This document shows, piece after piece, positions 21,413 through 32,616 of a stretch of 64,000 nucleotides of DNA. This DNA is from Gemmatimonadota bacterium (GTDB taxonomy: Bacteria > Gemmatimonadota > Gemmatimonadetes > Gemmatimonadales > Gemmatimonadaceae), in assembly GCA_016182795.1 (NCBI GenBank), contig JACPFW010000037.1, forward strand, positions 1 through 64,000, written 5' to 3'. The stretch's first letter is position 1; each line of letters starts with the position of its first letter. The position numbers were made by a program, and so were the translations under genes. Under the pieces are notes generated by a model. That model saw only the letters and a list, made by a program, of their open reading frames with translations. It did not search any database and had not been told where the DNA came from.

Positions 21413-21817
21413 ATGGATCGCAACTACATACCCGTCCTGTTCCTGCTGGCGATTGCGGTGCTCACCGCGGTCGCCATCATCGGACTCTCTCAACTCGTGA
21501 TGCGGATCCGGCCGACGCCGGTGAAGCAGCAGGCATACGAATCCGGCATGCCTCCGCTGGGCGATGCCCGCGAGCGGTTTTCGGTGAAGTTTTACATGGT
21601 GGCGATGCTGTTCATCGTGTTCGACATCGAAACCGTGTTCATGATCCCGTGGGCGGCGTACTATCGCCAGCTCTCGTGCGCCGTCCCGCTTGTCAACGGC
21701 GCGTGCCCTGCGGGGCAGATCTCGTTCTTCGGGCTCGGCGAAATGCTGGTTTTCATGGCCATTCTCCTCGCCGGGTTTGCTTACGTCTGGAAGAAGGGAG
21801 CTCTCCAATGGGATTGA
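21413..21817 (+). CDS. nuoA: NADH-quinone oxidoreductase subunit A
   Basis: 134 residues with three transmembrane helices. It is a small membrane subunit near the quinone site of complex I. Family motifs are YESGMPPLGDARERFSVKFY and the acidic helix FIVFDIETVF. It is the first gene of the nuo cluster; only a weak AAGG precedes the ATG. It overlaps nuoB by 10 bases. Confidence 0.96.
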   Translation: MDRNYIPVLFLLAIAVLTAVAIIGLSQLVMRIRPTPVKQQAYESGMPPLGDARERFSVKFYMVAMLFIVFDIETVFMIPWAAYYRQLSCAVPLVNGACPAGQISFFGLGEMLVFMAILLAGFAYVWKKGALQWD

Positions 21818-22431
21818 TCGACGCACCCGCTCCGGGTGTGGTTTCGCTCGACGCCGGCCAGGGCGACGGGTGGATCACGACCCGGCTCGACTTTCTGGTG
21901 AACTGGGGCCGCGCCAATTCGCTGTGGCCGATGCCATTCGGCACCGCCTGCTGCGCGATCGAGTTCATGGCCACCGCGGCCTCCAAGTTCGATCTTGCGC
22001 GCTTCGGCATGGAACGCATGGGATTCTCGCCCCGCCAGGCTGACGTCCTCATCTGCGCGGGGCGCGTTCCATTCAAGCTGGCTCCCGTGCTCCGCCGCAT
22101 CTGGCAGCAGATGCCGCAGCCCAAGTGGGCCATCTCCATGGGCGCCTGTGCCTCCACAGGCGGCATGTTCGACACCTACGCGGTCGCGCAGGGCATCGAC
22201 ACGATCATCCCCGTGGACGTCTACGTGCCCGGCTGCCCGCCGCGCCCCGAAGCGCTGATCTACGCGATCATGATGCTGCAGAAGCAGGTGATGAAGGAGC
22301 GGATGTCGGGCACGTCGCGCGACGAAATGACGCCCGATCCGCTCAGCCAGCTCTACATCCCGCCGTCGCGCATCGACAAGCTCTCGGAAGCGTTCGGGAA
22401 CTCCATCCCCCAGACGCGGAGCGGACAGTGA
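21808..22431 (+). CDS. nuoB: NADH-quinone oxidoreductase subunit B
   Basis: 207 residues. It holds cluster N2, the last iron-sulfur centre before quinone. The ligands are the tandem CysCys in [10 protein letters not shown], the Cys in GACASTGG and the Cys in [13 protein letters not shown] 21808 lies in the nuoA end; the open frame to 21382 is rejected because it overlaps nuoA. The C-terminal tail past [15 protein letters not shown] adds about 55 residues. The stop overlaps nuoC (GTGA). Confidence 0.96.
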   Translation: MGLIDAPAPGVVSLDAGQGDGWITTRLDFLVNWGRANSLWPMPFGTACCAIEFMATAASKFDLARFGMERMGFSPRQADVLICAGRVPFKLAPVLRRIWQQMPQPKWAISMGACASTGGMFDTYAVAQGIDTIIPVDVYVPGCPPRPEALIYAIMMLQKQVMKERMSGTSRDEMTPDPLSQLYIPPSRIDKLSEAFGNSIPQTRSGQ

Positions 22432-23123
22432 GCGAGTTCACCGTCATTCGCGCGGGATCGGCGCCGGGCCTGCCCGTGCCGGCGACGCCGCGGAACGTGC
22501 CGCATCGCGGCGGCGAGGCCAACCCGTCGGCCGCGACGCTGAAGGCCAAGTTTGGCGACGCGATTGTTCGCGTCGACGTCGTGTGGGGCGAGACCAACGT
22601 CGTCGTCGCCATGGACAAGGCGCTCGAGATCATCACCTGGCTGCACGACGAGCCCACCGAGAGCTACGAGTACCTCTCCGACGTGACGGCCGTCGAGTTC
22701 CGTGACCGCGGCCTGCCGATCGAGATTATCTGGCACCTGCGCTCGCTCAAGCATCGCCGCTTTCTGCGCCTCAAGGGGCTCATCGAGAAGGGACGGCCAC
22801 TCTCGGCCCCGTCCGTCTACGGCGTGTACAAGGGCGCCGATTGGCTGGAACGGGAGTGCTACGACATGTTCGGCGTCACGTTCGAGGGGCACCCCGACCT
22901 TCGCCGCATCCTGCTCTGGGAGCAGTACGCGGAGGGATACCCGCTGCGCAAGGACTTTCCGCTGCGCGGGCGGTTCAGCCGCGCGGAGCAGCTCGAGCAG
23001 GCGCTCGCCGCCAACCCCGAGGCCCGCTACTCGATGGAGGAGCTCTCCGTCGCCGACGCGTACGCCGACCTGCCGCAGGACATGCGCGCCCGCATCAAGG
23101 GCGGCGAGTCCACGGGAGAATAG
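22428..23123 (+). CDS. nuoC: NADH-quinone oxidoreductase subunit C
   Basis: 231 residues from a GTG overlapping the nuoB stop. The 30-kDa subunit signature [20 protein letters not shown] is present, followed by [12 protein letters not shown]. NuoC and NuoD are separate here, not fused as in E. coli. The first 35 residues are Pro/Gly-rich and poorly conserved. nuoD starts four bases after the stop. Confidence 0.95.
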   Translation: MSEFTVIRAGSAPGLPVPATPRNVPHRGGEANPSAATLKAKFGDAIVRVDVVWGETNVVVAMDKALEIITWLHDEPTESYEYLSDVTAVEFRDRGLPIEIIWHLRSLKHRRFLRLKGLIEKGRPLSAPSVYGVYKGADWLERECYDMFGVTFEGHPDLRRILLWEQYAEGYPLRKDFPLRGRFSRAEQLEQALAANPEARYSMEELSVADAYADLPQDMRARIKGGESTGE

Positions 23124-23126
23124 CCG

Positions 23127-24434
23127 ATGGCCACCAAGCGAACGATCGAAGTCGAACTCTCGACCACCGGCATCGGCCCCGATGGCAAGCCGCAGCGCGT
23201 GCCGCTGGTGGCCGGCGAGTCGGGCGGAGTCGCCCTGCAGGCGCCGCCGGGCATCGAGCCCGATCTCGAAGGCGAGCACATGCTCATCAACATCGGGCCG
23301 CAGCATCCGGCGACGCACGGCGTGCTGCGCCTGGTGCTCGAACTCGACGGCGAGACGGTGGTGCGGTGCATTCCGCACATCGGCTACCTGCACTGCGGGT
23401 TCGAGAAGATTGGCGAGTACCGCCAGTACAACCAGATTATCCCGTGGACGGACCGCGACGACTACCTGAACTGCGTCGGCAACAACATCGCGTTCGCGAT
23501 GGGGGCCGAGAAGCTGTTCGGCATCGAGATCACGCCGCGCTGCACCGTGCTGCGCGTGATCGGCATGGAGCTGTCGCGCATCATCTCGCACCTCGTGTGG
23601 ATGGGCACGACCTGCATCGATATCGGCGCCTACACGCCGTTCCTCTGGTCGTTCCAGGAGCGCGAGAACGTCTACAACCTCTTCGAAGGGTGGGTTGGCG
23701 CTCGCCTCACGACCAGCGCGTCGCGCGTTGGCGGCATGGCGGCCGACATTCCCGACGGCTGGCTCGACGGGCTCAAGGCGTGGGTTCGCACTTTCCCGAA
23801 GACGCTCAGCGAGTGCGACCGCGTCGTCACCAAGAACGGCATCTGGGTTGGACGCACCGTCGGCATCGGCGCGATGTCGCCGGACGAAGCCATCAACTAC
23901 GGCCTGTCCGGCCCGATGCTCCGCGCCTCGGGCGTGGACTACGACGTCCGCAAGGACTTCCCGTATCTCGACTACGAGACGTACGACTGGGAAGTCCCGA
24001 TCGGCGTGAACGGCGACGTGTACGATCGCTACCTCGTGCGCATGGAGGAGATGCGGCAGTCGGTGCGCATTCTCGAGCAGGCCATCGCGCGGCTGCCCGA
24101 CGGCCCGGTGAACGTCGACGATCCGCGCGTCATCCTGCCGCCCAAGCACAAGGCGACGAGCGAGATGGAAAGCATGATCCATCACTTCAAGAACGTGATG
24201 GAGGGGCCGCGTCCGGCGATCGGCGAGGCGTATGTCGCCGTCGAGGCGCCGAAGGGCGAGAAGGGCTACTACATGGTGTCCGACGGCTCGTCGAAGCCGG
24301 TGCGGTGGCGCATCCGTCCGCCGTCCTTTGTGAACCTCTCGGCCATCCCGAAGATGGTCGAAGGGCACCTCTTGTCGGACGTGATTGCCATCAACGCGTC
24401 GATTGACATCGTGATGGGAGAGATTGACAGATGA
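23127..24434 (+). CDS. nuoD: NADH-quinone oxidoreductase subunit D
   Basis: 435 residues, 49-kDa subunit related to hydrogenase large subunits. Quinone-site motifs are visible: NIGPQHPATHGVLR near residue 55, IGYLHCGFEK, and the C-terminal region up to ASIDIVMGEIDR. About 45 N-terminal residues are non-conserved. The stop overlaps nuoE by four bases. It works with NuoB at the quinone-binding end of the peripheral arm. Confidence 0.97.
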   Translation: MATKRTIEVELSTTGIGPDGKPQRVPLVAGESGGVALQAPPGIEPDLEGEHMLINIGPQHPATHGVLRLVLELDGETVVRCIPHIGYLHCGFEKIGEYRQYNQIIPWTDRDDYLNCVGNNIAFAMGAEKLFGIEITPRCTVLRVIGMELSRIISHLVWMGTTCIDIGAYTPFLWSFQERENVYNLFEGWVGARLTTSASRVGGMAADIPDGWLDGLKAWVRTFPKTLSECDRVVTKNGIWVGRTVGIGAMSPDEAINYGLSGPMLRASGVDYDVRKDFPYLDYETYDWEVPIGVNGDVYDRYLVRMEEMRQSVRILEQAIARLPDGPVNVDDPRVILPPKHKATSEMESMIHHFKNVMEGPRPAIGEAYVAVEAPKGEKGYYMVSDGSSKPVRWRIRPPSFVNLSAIPKMVEGHLLSDVIAINASIDIVMGEIDR

Positions 24435-24982
24435 GCCACGGTCCATCCGCGTCCGGCGGGGCGGCAGCCATGCCCGCGCACGGCCACCACGACGAACCCT
24501 ACGTGCCGGTCTTCACGCCCGGCTCGGCGGCGCGCGCCAAGCTCGACGACATCCTCACACGCTATCCCTCCAAGCAGGCCGGCCTGCTGCCGGGGCTGTG
24601 GATCATCCAGGCCGAGCGCGGCTGGATCAGCGAGCACGCCATGAAGGAGATCGGCGAGGTGCTTGGCGTGACCGCCGCGTACGTCAAGGGCGTGGTCTCG
24701 TTCTACACCATGTACCACCAGCACCCGGTCGGGAAGCACTTCATCCAGGTCTGCACGACGTCCTGCTGCAATTGCATGGGCGCCGAGGATGTGGTGAAGG
24801 CGTTCCTCGAGCAGACGGGCTGCGGCGAACTCGGTCTGACGTCGCCGGACGGCAAGTACACGGTGATTGAAGTCGAATGCCTCGGTGCCTGCGGGTTCGC
24901 GACGCCGATCATGGTGAACGACGACTTCATTGACAGTGTGAGTGTGGCGAAGGTGCCGGAGATTCTGAAGAAGTATTGCTGA
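24431..24982 (+). CDS. nuoE: NADH-quinone oxidoreductase subunit E
   Basis: 183 residues, thioredoxin-like fold carrying [2Fe-2S] cluster N1a. Ligands lie in CTTSCCNCMG (C-X4-C) and CLGACGFA (C-X3-C). The helix motif YPSKQAGLLPGLWIIQ is typical. The first 30 residues are His/Gly/Ala-rich and variable. It pairs with NuoF in the NADH-oxidising module. A 115-base gap with two tandem repeats separates it from nuoF, the only sizeable gap in the operon. Confidence 0.95.
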   Translation: MSHGPSASGGAAAMPAHGHHDEPYVPVFTPGSAARAKLDDILTRYPSKQAGLLPGLWIIQAERGWISEHAMKEIGEVLGVTAAYVKGVVSFYTMYHQHPVGKHFIQVCTTSCCNCMGAEDVVKAFLEQTGCGELGLTSPDGKYTVIEVECLGACGFATPIMVNDDFIDSVSVAKVPEILKKYC

Positions 24983-24990
24983 GAGAAGCA

Positions 24991-25091
24991 CAGCCTGGCA
25001 CAGAGCAGCACGGAGTAACACAGAGAGGCACCGAAGCACGACAGTGTAGGACAGGCGGGTCTACCGTCTACCGTCCACCGTCTACCGTCTA
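24991..25091 (+). repeat. Two adjacent short tandem repeats in the nuoE-nuoF gap
   Basis: From 24991 to about 25038 a degenerate 10-base unit repeats (CAGAGnnnCA-like, about five copies). From 25060 to 25091 a 7-base unit TCTACCG repeats four times (third copy TCCACCG) plus part of a fifth. The block ends seven bases before nuoF, leaving no clear ribosome site except weak AGAGAAA. Confidence 0.85.
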
Positions 25092-25097
25092 GAGAAA

Positions 25098-26275
25098 ATG
25101 GGCTATCCTCACAAGAGCCATCCGCGCGAAACCCCGATCCTCAGCAAGTACTTCGGCGACCCCGAAGCACGCACGCTGGAGGGATGGAAGGCGCGCGGCG
25201 GCTACAAGGCGCTGCCACAGGCGCTGGCCACCGATCCGGTGGCGATCCAGAACGTCGTCAAGGAGTCGGGGCTGCGCGGTCGCGGCGGCGCCGGCTTCCC
25301 GACCGGCCTCAAGTGGTCGTTCATGAAGCTCACCGACGGCAAGCCGCACTACCTGTGCTGCAACGCCGACGAGTCCGAGCCGGGCACGTTCAAGGACCGC
25401 GAGATCATGCGGTGGACGCCGCACGCCCTCAGCGAGGGCTGTGCGATCGCCGCGCACGCGATTGGCGCCGAGACGTGCTACATCTACATTCGCGGCGAGT
25501 TCACCGAGCCCATCAACGTGATGGAAGCGGCGCTGGATGGCGCGGCAACCCGCGCATCAAGCCGCCGTTCCCGGCCGTCGCCGGCGTCTTCGGGATGCCG
25601 ACGACCGTCAACAATGTCGAGACGCTGACCGCGGTGCCGCACATCCTCAATAACGGCCCCGAGTGGTACAAGGCGATGTGCCTCAGCAGTCCGAAGAGCA
25701 CGGGCAGCAAGCTGTTCTCGGTTTGCGGCAACGTCGCGCGCCCCGGCAACTACGAAGTGCCGATGGGGTTCCCGTTCAAGGAATTCCTGTACGACCTGTG
25801 CGGCGGCCCGCTGCCCGGCCGGAAGTTCAAGGCGATCATCCCCGGCGGCTCGTCGGTGCCGGTGATCACGATCGAGGAAGCCGAGCAGGTGAAGATGGAC
25901 TACGAGGGCTTCCTTGAGTTCGGCACGATGCTCGGCTCGGGCGGCGTCATCATCTTCGACGACGCGCAGTCGATGCCCAAGCAGCTGGCGCGCCTCGCGC
26001 GGTTCTACGCGCATGAGAGCTGTGCCCAGTGCACGCAGTGCCGCGAGGGCACGGCGTGGATGACCAAGATTCTCGAGCGCATCGTGGCCGGGCAGGGAAC
26101 GTTCGAAGACCTCGACACGATCTTCGAACTCACCGAGAACATGACCGGCAAGACGATCTGCGTGCTCAGCGACTCGTGCGGCGCGCCGGTCACCAGCGGG
26201 ATCACGCGCTTCCGCGGCGAGTTCGAGGCGCTGATCACCGGTCGGCGCTCGTCGACCGTGGCGGTGGGGGGCTGA
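25098..26275 (+). pseudogene. nuoF: NADH-quinone oxidoreductase subunit F, internal deletion and frameshift
   Basis: NuoF is the NADH- and FMN-binding subunit with [4Fe-4S] cluster N3. The reading frame from ATG 25098 encodes normal NuoF through [27 protein letters not shown] and [20 protein letters not shown] (to about residue 147), then runs out of register and stops at 25628. Homology resumes in another frame with [20 protein letters not shown] at about 25544 and continues to the N3 ligands CAQCTQCREG and the stop at 26275. Compared with known NuoF, about 45-50 residues between these points are missing, including the GAGAYICGEETAL flavin motif. One deletion of length 1 mod 3 near 25538-25545 explains both. 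It may be a real lesion or an assembly error; all other nuo genes look intact. Confidence 0.85.
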
Positions 26276-27804
26276 TGGCCGACCAGAAACTCGTCAACCT
26301 GACCATCGAGGGGCGCGCTGTCAGCGTCCCCGAGGGCATGAGCATCCTCGAAGCGGCCAAGACCGCCGGGGTGCTCATTCCGCACTACTGCTACCATCCG
26401 GGGCTCAAGGTTGCGGGCGTTTGCCGCATGTGCCTCGTGGAAGTGGAGAAGATGCCCAAGCTGGCCCCGTCGTGCGCCACTGCCGTCGCCGACGGGCAGG
26501 TGGTGCACGTCTATAGCCAGAAGGCGCTCGACGCGCGCAAGGGCGTGCTCGAACTGCTGCTCATCAACCATCCGCTCGACTGCCCGATCTGCGACCAGGC
26601 AGGCGAGTGCGAATTGCAGGACTACACGTTCCAGGAAGGGCGCGCCGAGTCGCGGTTCCGCGAGCCGAAGCGCTTCAATGCGGCCGAGGATTTCGGCGGC
26701 GACGTCATGTACGTCACCAACCGCTGCATCCTCTGCACCCGCTGCGTCCGGTACATGGGCGACGTGGCCGGCGACCGGGCGCTGTGCGTCGAGGAGCGCG
26801 GCGACCGCGCGCGCATCGGCATTGCCCCCGATCACGACCTGTCGCACCCGTGGGCGGCGAACGTCGTTGACCTGTGCCCGGTGGGCGCGCTCATCAGCAA
26901 GGACTTCGCCAATAAGGCCCGCGCGTGGGAGCTCGACCGCACGGCCTCCATCTGCCCGAACTGCTCGCAGGGATGCAACATCACCCTCGAGACGCGCGAC
27001 GGCGAACTGGTGCGCATGAAGCCGCGTTCAAACACCGACGTCAACCATTTCTACCTCTGTGACGAAGGGCGCCTGAACTATCGGTGGGTCAACCGCGACG
27101 ACCGGCTGGAAACGCCGGTCGTGGCCGGGAAGCCCGCCTCGTGGGACGCGGCGCTCGCCGCGGCGGGCACCGCGCTCAAGGGCGGCGCCGCGCACGTGGT
27201 GGCCAGCGCCTCACTGAGCAACGAAGCACTCTGGTTGCTGAAGCAGGCGGTCGGCACTGGCAAGTTCCGCGTCGCCAAGGGCACCGAGGCGCCGCTGCCT
27301 GGTGTGCCGGACCTCGCGCTGCGCGCGGATCGTGCGCCCAACGCGACGGGCGCCGAGCTGCTTGGCTTCGCTCGCGCCGAGAACCCGCTCGCCGGCGCCG
27401 GCAAGACAGTGGTGATCGCCGGCGACGATTGCGCCGGGCTTGACCTGTCGGCAATCGCGGGCGCGGAAACGGTCATCGTCATTGGCACGGTCGTTCCGGC
27501 CGGGCTTCCCGCCAACGCGATTCTCCTTCCGATGGCGAACTTCGCTGAGGAAGAAGGGACCTTCACCAATCTTCGCGGGCGCGTGCAGCGGTACCTGCAG
27601 GCTCGGCCCACGCCTGGCTTTGCGCGCGCCAGTTGGAAGGCCCTCGCCGGGCTCGCCGCCGCGGCTGGAAAGCCCGGCGCGTACACCTCGGCCGAAGCGG
27701 TCTTCGCGGCGATGGCGCAGAGCGAGGGCGCATTCAGCGGAATGAGCTACGACACCCTCGGACTCAAGGGCCAGGTGGCGCCCGGCGCGAAGGTGAACGC
27801 ATGA
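26275..27804 (+). CDS. nuoG: NADH-quinone oxidoreductase subunit G (short form)
   Basis: 509 residues, shorter than the roughly 780-900 of many NuoG proteins because the molybdopterin-like C-terminal domain is reduced. The N-terminal [2Fe-2S] site is in CYHPGLKVAGVCRMC. His-Cys cluster N5 lies in HPLDCPICDQAGEC, and N4 starts CILCTRC. A complete N7 motif is present: Cys227-X2-Cys230-X3-Cys234-X27-Cys262. The ATG overlaps the nuoF stop by one base. Role: carries electrons from NuoF/NuoE to NuoI. Confidence 0.93.
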   Translation: MADQKLVNLTIEGRAVSVPEGMSILEAAKTAGVLIPHYCYHPGLKVAGVCRMCLVEVEKMPKLAPSCATAVADGQVVHVYSQKALDARKGVLELLLINHPLDCPICDQAGECELQDYTFQEGRAESRFREPKRFNAAEDFGGDVMYVTNRCILCTRCVRYMGDVAGDRALCVEERGDRARIGIAPDHDLSHPWAANVVDLCPVGALISKDFANKARAWELDRTASICPNCSQGCNITLETRDGELVRMKPRSNTDVNHFYLCDEGRLNYRWVNRDDRLETPVVAGKPASWDAALAAAGTALKGGAAHVVASASLSNEALWLLKQAVGTGKFRVAKGTEAPLPGVPDLALRADRAPNATGAELLGFARAENPLAGAGKTVVIAGDDCAGLDLSAIAGAETVIVIGTVVPAGLPANAILLPMANFAEEEGTFTNLRGRVQRYLQARPTPGFARASWKALAGLAAAAGKPGAYTSAEAVFAAMAQSEGAFSGMSYDTLGLKGQVAPGAKVNA

Positions 27805-29087
27805 CACACCTCATGGCACTTCTTCTTCAAGTCGCCGACCCACAGCTGCCGCCGTCCGCCGGGATGTTCATCCTGTTTGGGGCGATCAAGGCGGGCGTGG
27901 CGTTCGGCATCTATATGTTGTGCGTCGCCTACACCACGCTGCTCGAGCGCTGGTTGGCGGCGTGGATTCAGGACCGCCTCGGTCCGAACCGCGCGGGTCC
28001 CAAGGGGATCCTGCAGCCGATCGCCGACGGCATCAAGAACTTCATGAAGGAAGAGACGCTGCCGGCAGCCGCCAGCAAGACGCTCTTCGTGCTGGCGCCG
28101 GCCATCGCCTTCATTCCCGCGATGCTCACGTGGGCGGTGATTCCCTTTGCCGCGCCGCTCCCCATTCCGGGCGTCGGGCTGGTCAGCATGGCGGTGGCTG
28201 ACCTGCCAATCGGGTTCCTGTTCACGCTCGCCGTCGGGTCGCTGGGTGTGTACGGCATCACGATCGCCGGCTGGTCGTCGAACAACAAGTATGCGCTGCT
28301 CGGCGCCATGCGCGCCTCGGCCCAGATGATCTCGTACGAGATCGCGATGGGCATGAGCACCGTCTGCGTCTTGCTGCTCGCCGGCAACGTGAATCTCAAC
28401 GAGATCGTGGCGCAGCAGCAGGGACAGGGGTGGAACGTCGTGATGCTGACGCTCGCCTTCTTCATCTTCGCTGTCTCCGCGCTTGCCGAGACCAACCGCG
28501 TGCCGTTCGACCTCCCGGAGTCGGAGTCCGAACTGGTCGCCGGGTACCACGCCGAGTACAGCTCGATGCGGTACTCGATGTTCCCGCTCGCCGAATACGC
28601 GAACATCATCACGTCGAGCGGCCTGATGGTCACGCTGTTCTTCGGCGGATGGGACATTCCGTTCACGCAGTGGGACAACATGGCGCCGTGGTCGGTGGCC
28701 AAGACGCTGCTCACGCTTGGTGCGTACTTCGCCAAGGTGTTCTTCTTCGTCTTCTCGTTCATCTGGATCCGCTGGACGGTGCCGCGCTTCCGGTATGACC
28801 AGCTCATGGCGCTGGGGTGGAAGGTTCTCCTCCCGATGGCGCTGCTGTACATCACGACGGTCGCCAGTCTGGTGCTGGCGCTCGACGCGGCCGGGCTCGG
28901 CCGCACCAGCTACGGATTCCGCGGCGCGTTCCTGGCCATGAACGTGGTCTTCGTGATCCTGGTGTTCTGGATCCTCGATCGCGGCCGGACGATCAGTCCG
29001 TCGTACTCGCGGGTCACGAAGGAGCGCATCGCCCGCCTGCAGACCGGCGCGCAGCGCAGCGATCTCCTCAATGAGAAGGGGGCCTAA
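27801..29087 (+). CDS. nuoH: NADH-quinone oxidoreductase subunit H
   Basis: 428 residues with about nine helices. It links the quinone chamber to the membrane arm. Signature segments are LLERWLAAWIQDRLGPNRAG, the acidic ETNRVPFDLPE loop and ESELVAGYHAEYSSM. It is longer than E. coli NuoH (325), with extra N- and C-terminal sequence. ATG 27801 overlaps the nuoG stop (ATGA). The stop shares one base with the nuoI start. Confidence 0.96.
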   Translation: MTHLMALLLQVADPQLPPSAGMFILFGAIKAGVAFGIYMLCVAYTTLLERWLAAWIQDRLGPNRAGPKGILQPIADGIKNFMKEETLPAAASKTLFVLAPAIAFIPAMLTWAVIPFAAPLPIPGVGLVSMAVADLPIGFLFTLAVGSLGVYGITIAGWSSNNKYALLGAMRASAQMISYEIAMGMSTVCVLLLAGNVNLNEIVAQQQGQGWNVVMLTLAFFIFAVSALAETNRVPFDLPESESELVAGYHAEYSSMRYSMFPLAEYANIITSSGLMVTLFFGGWDIPFTQWDNMAPWSVAKTLLTLGAYFAKVFFFVFSFIWIRWTVPRFRYDQLMALGWKVLLPMALLYITTVASLVLALDAAGLGRTSYGFRGAFLAMNVVFVILVFWILDRGRTISPSYSRVTKERIARLQTGAQRSDLLNEKGA

Positions 29088-29584
29088 TGGCCATCACAAC
29101 GCGGGTCGTGGACCGGCCCACGGACCAGTCGAGCTACGTGCGCGCGACCTTCCAGGGTCTGGCGCTCACGTTCAAGCACTTGGTGGACCCCCACAAGGTC
29201 ACGGTGCAGTATCCCGAGGAGAAGTGGGACATCGGACCGCGCTGGCGCGGGACGCACCGCATGCTCACCACCGAGGACGGCAAGGCCAAGTGCGTGGCCT
29301 GCGGCCTGTGCCCGACGGTCTGCCCCGCCAACTGCATCAAGCTGGTGCCGGGCGAGGATGAGCAGGGGAACCGCTATCCGGTGGTGTTCGACATCGACGA
29401 GTTCCGCTGCATCTTCTGCGGTTACTGCCAGGAAGTCTGTCCCGAAGAGGCCATTCACCTCGGCCGGCACTACGAAAACGCCGAGTACGAGCGCAAGGAT
29501 TTTGTGTACGATCTCAAGCGGCTGACGTCGCAGACGCATCCGGTCTGCGAGATGTGGGATCCGGCCGACCCGAAGGGGGAGTGA
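29087..29584 (+). CDS. nuoI: NADH-quinone oxidoreductase subunit I
   Basis: 165 residues with two ferredoxin-type [4Fe-4S] sites (N6a and N6b): CVACGLCPTVCP and CIFCGYCQEVCP. It passes electrons from NuoG to NuoB. HRMLTTEDGKAKC and the C-terminal Tyr-rich region are typical. It shares one base with the stop of nuoH and one with the start of nuoJ. Confidence 0.96.
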   Translation: MAITTRVVDRPTDQSSYVRATFQGLALTFKHLVDPHKVTVQYPEEKWDIGPRWRGTHRMLTTEDGKAKCVACGLCPTVCPANCIKLVPGEDEQGNRYPVVFDIDEFRCIFCGYCQEVCPEEAIHLGRHYENAEYERKDFVYDLKRLTSQTHPVCEMWDPADPKGE

Positions 29585-30153
29585 TGCAACCGAACCTGTT
29601 CCACCCCCTCGCCTACACCTTCACGTTCTATTTCTTCGGGCTGACGGCGCTCGCGAGCGCGGTGGCGTTCGTGACGCGCAAGAGCCCGGTGGCGGCGGCG
29701 ATGTGGCTGGTGAATGTGATGTTCTGCCTCGCCGGGCTGTACGTTATGCTGGACGCGCAGTTCATCGGCGCCATCCAGGTGCTCGTCTACACCGGCGCCA
29801 TCATGGTCGTCTTCCTGTTCGTGATCATGCTCCTGAACCTGGGGCATGTGTCCGACCTGCTGGACGCGCGCGGCAAGTGGGGCCAGCTCATCGGCCTGTT
29901 CCTCGGGCTGGGCCTGCTCGCTGAAGTCATGGCGCTGAACCGGCACAACACGATCGAGCGCATGATCCCGCCGGACCTCGCCGCCAAGGCCGCCGAGGCG
30001 GCGTCGCGCAGCGCTGCCGGCGGCGTGATCGGCCCGATCGCGGCGCCGCTCTTCAAGGAGTACCTGCTGGCCTTCGAGCTGACGAGCATCCTGCTGCTCG
30101 CCGCCATCGTCGGCGCGGTGGTGCTCGGCAAGCGGAGGACCAATGCTCGTTGA
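29584..30153 (+). CDS. nuoJ: NADH-quinone oxidoreductase subunit J
   Basis: 189 residues, five predicted helices. It is a membrane subunit beside NuoA and NuoK. The conserved helix [20 protein letters not shown] is present. I used ATG 29584, which shares a base with the nuoI stop; the in-frame ATG at 29554 would lengthen the overlap without adding family sequence. It overlaps nuoK by 11 bases. Confidence 0.94.
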   Translation: MQPNLFHPLAYTFTFYFFGLTALASAVAFVTRKSPVAAAMWLVNVMFCLAGLYVMLDAQFIGAIQVLVYTGAIMVVFLFVIMLLNLGHVSDLLDARGKWGQLIGLFLGLGLLAEVMALNRHNTIERMIPPDLAAKAAEAASRSAAGGVIGPIAAPLFKEYLLAFELTSILLLAAIVGAVVLGKRRTNAR

Positions 30154-30432
30154 GGCCCTGGCCCTCTCGGCCGTCCTGTTCTCGATTGGCGTCGTCGGCG
30201 TGCTCACACGCCGCAACGCCATCATCCTCTTCATGTGCGTTGAGCTGATGCTCAACGCCGTGAACCTGTCCTTCGTGGCGCTGAGCACGCTGTACGGCGC
30301 AGCCGGCCAGGTGTTCGTGGTCTTCACGATGACGGTCGCGGCCGCGGAGGCCGCGGTCGGGCTGGCGATCATCATCGCCATCTTCCGCCACGTGAAGACC
30401 GTCAACCTCCAGAACATCAACCTCCTCAAGGG

Positions 30433-30436
<4 letters not shown>
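30143..30436 (+). CDS. nuoK: NADH-quinone oxidoreductase subunit K
   Basis: 97 residues with three helices, MrpC-like. The conserved buried Glu residues are in [13 protein letters not shown] and [11 protein letters not shown]. It is part of the proton channel next to NuoN. Both ends overlap neighbours (11 bases with nuoJ, 4 with nuoL). Confidence 0.96.
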
Positions 30437-32613
<2,177 letters not shown>

Positions 32614-32616
32614 CCC

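Noticed and set aside
22353-24446. A 697-codon minus-strand frame
   Set aside because: It is antisense to nuoC-nuoE, which have clear families and coupled starts.
24991-25091. CRISPR array
   Set aside because: Units of 10 and 7 bases are contiguous, with no spacers.
25098-26275. Programmed frameshift in nuoF as explanation for the two frames
   Set aside because: A programmed shift would join complete sequence. Here about 45-50 conserved residues are also missing, which needs a deletion.
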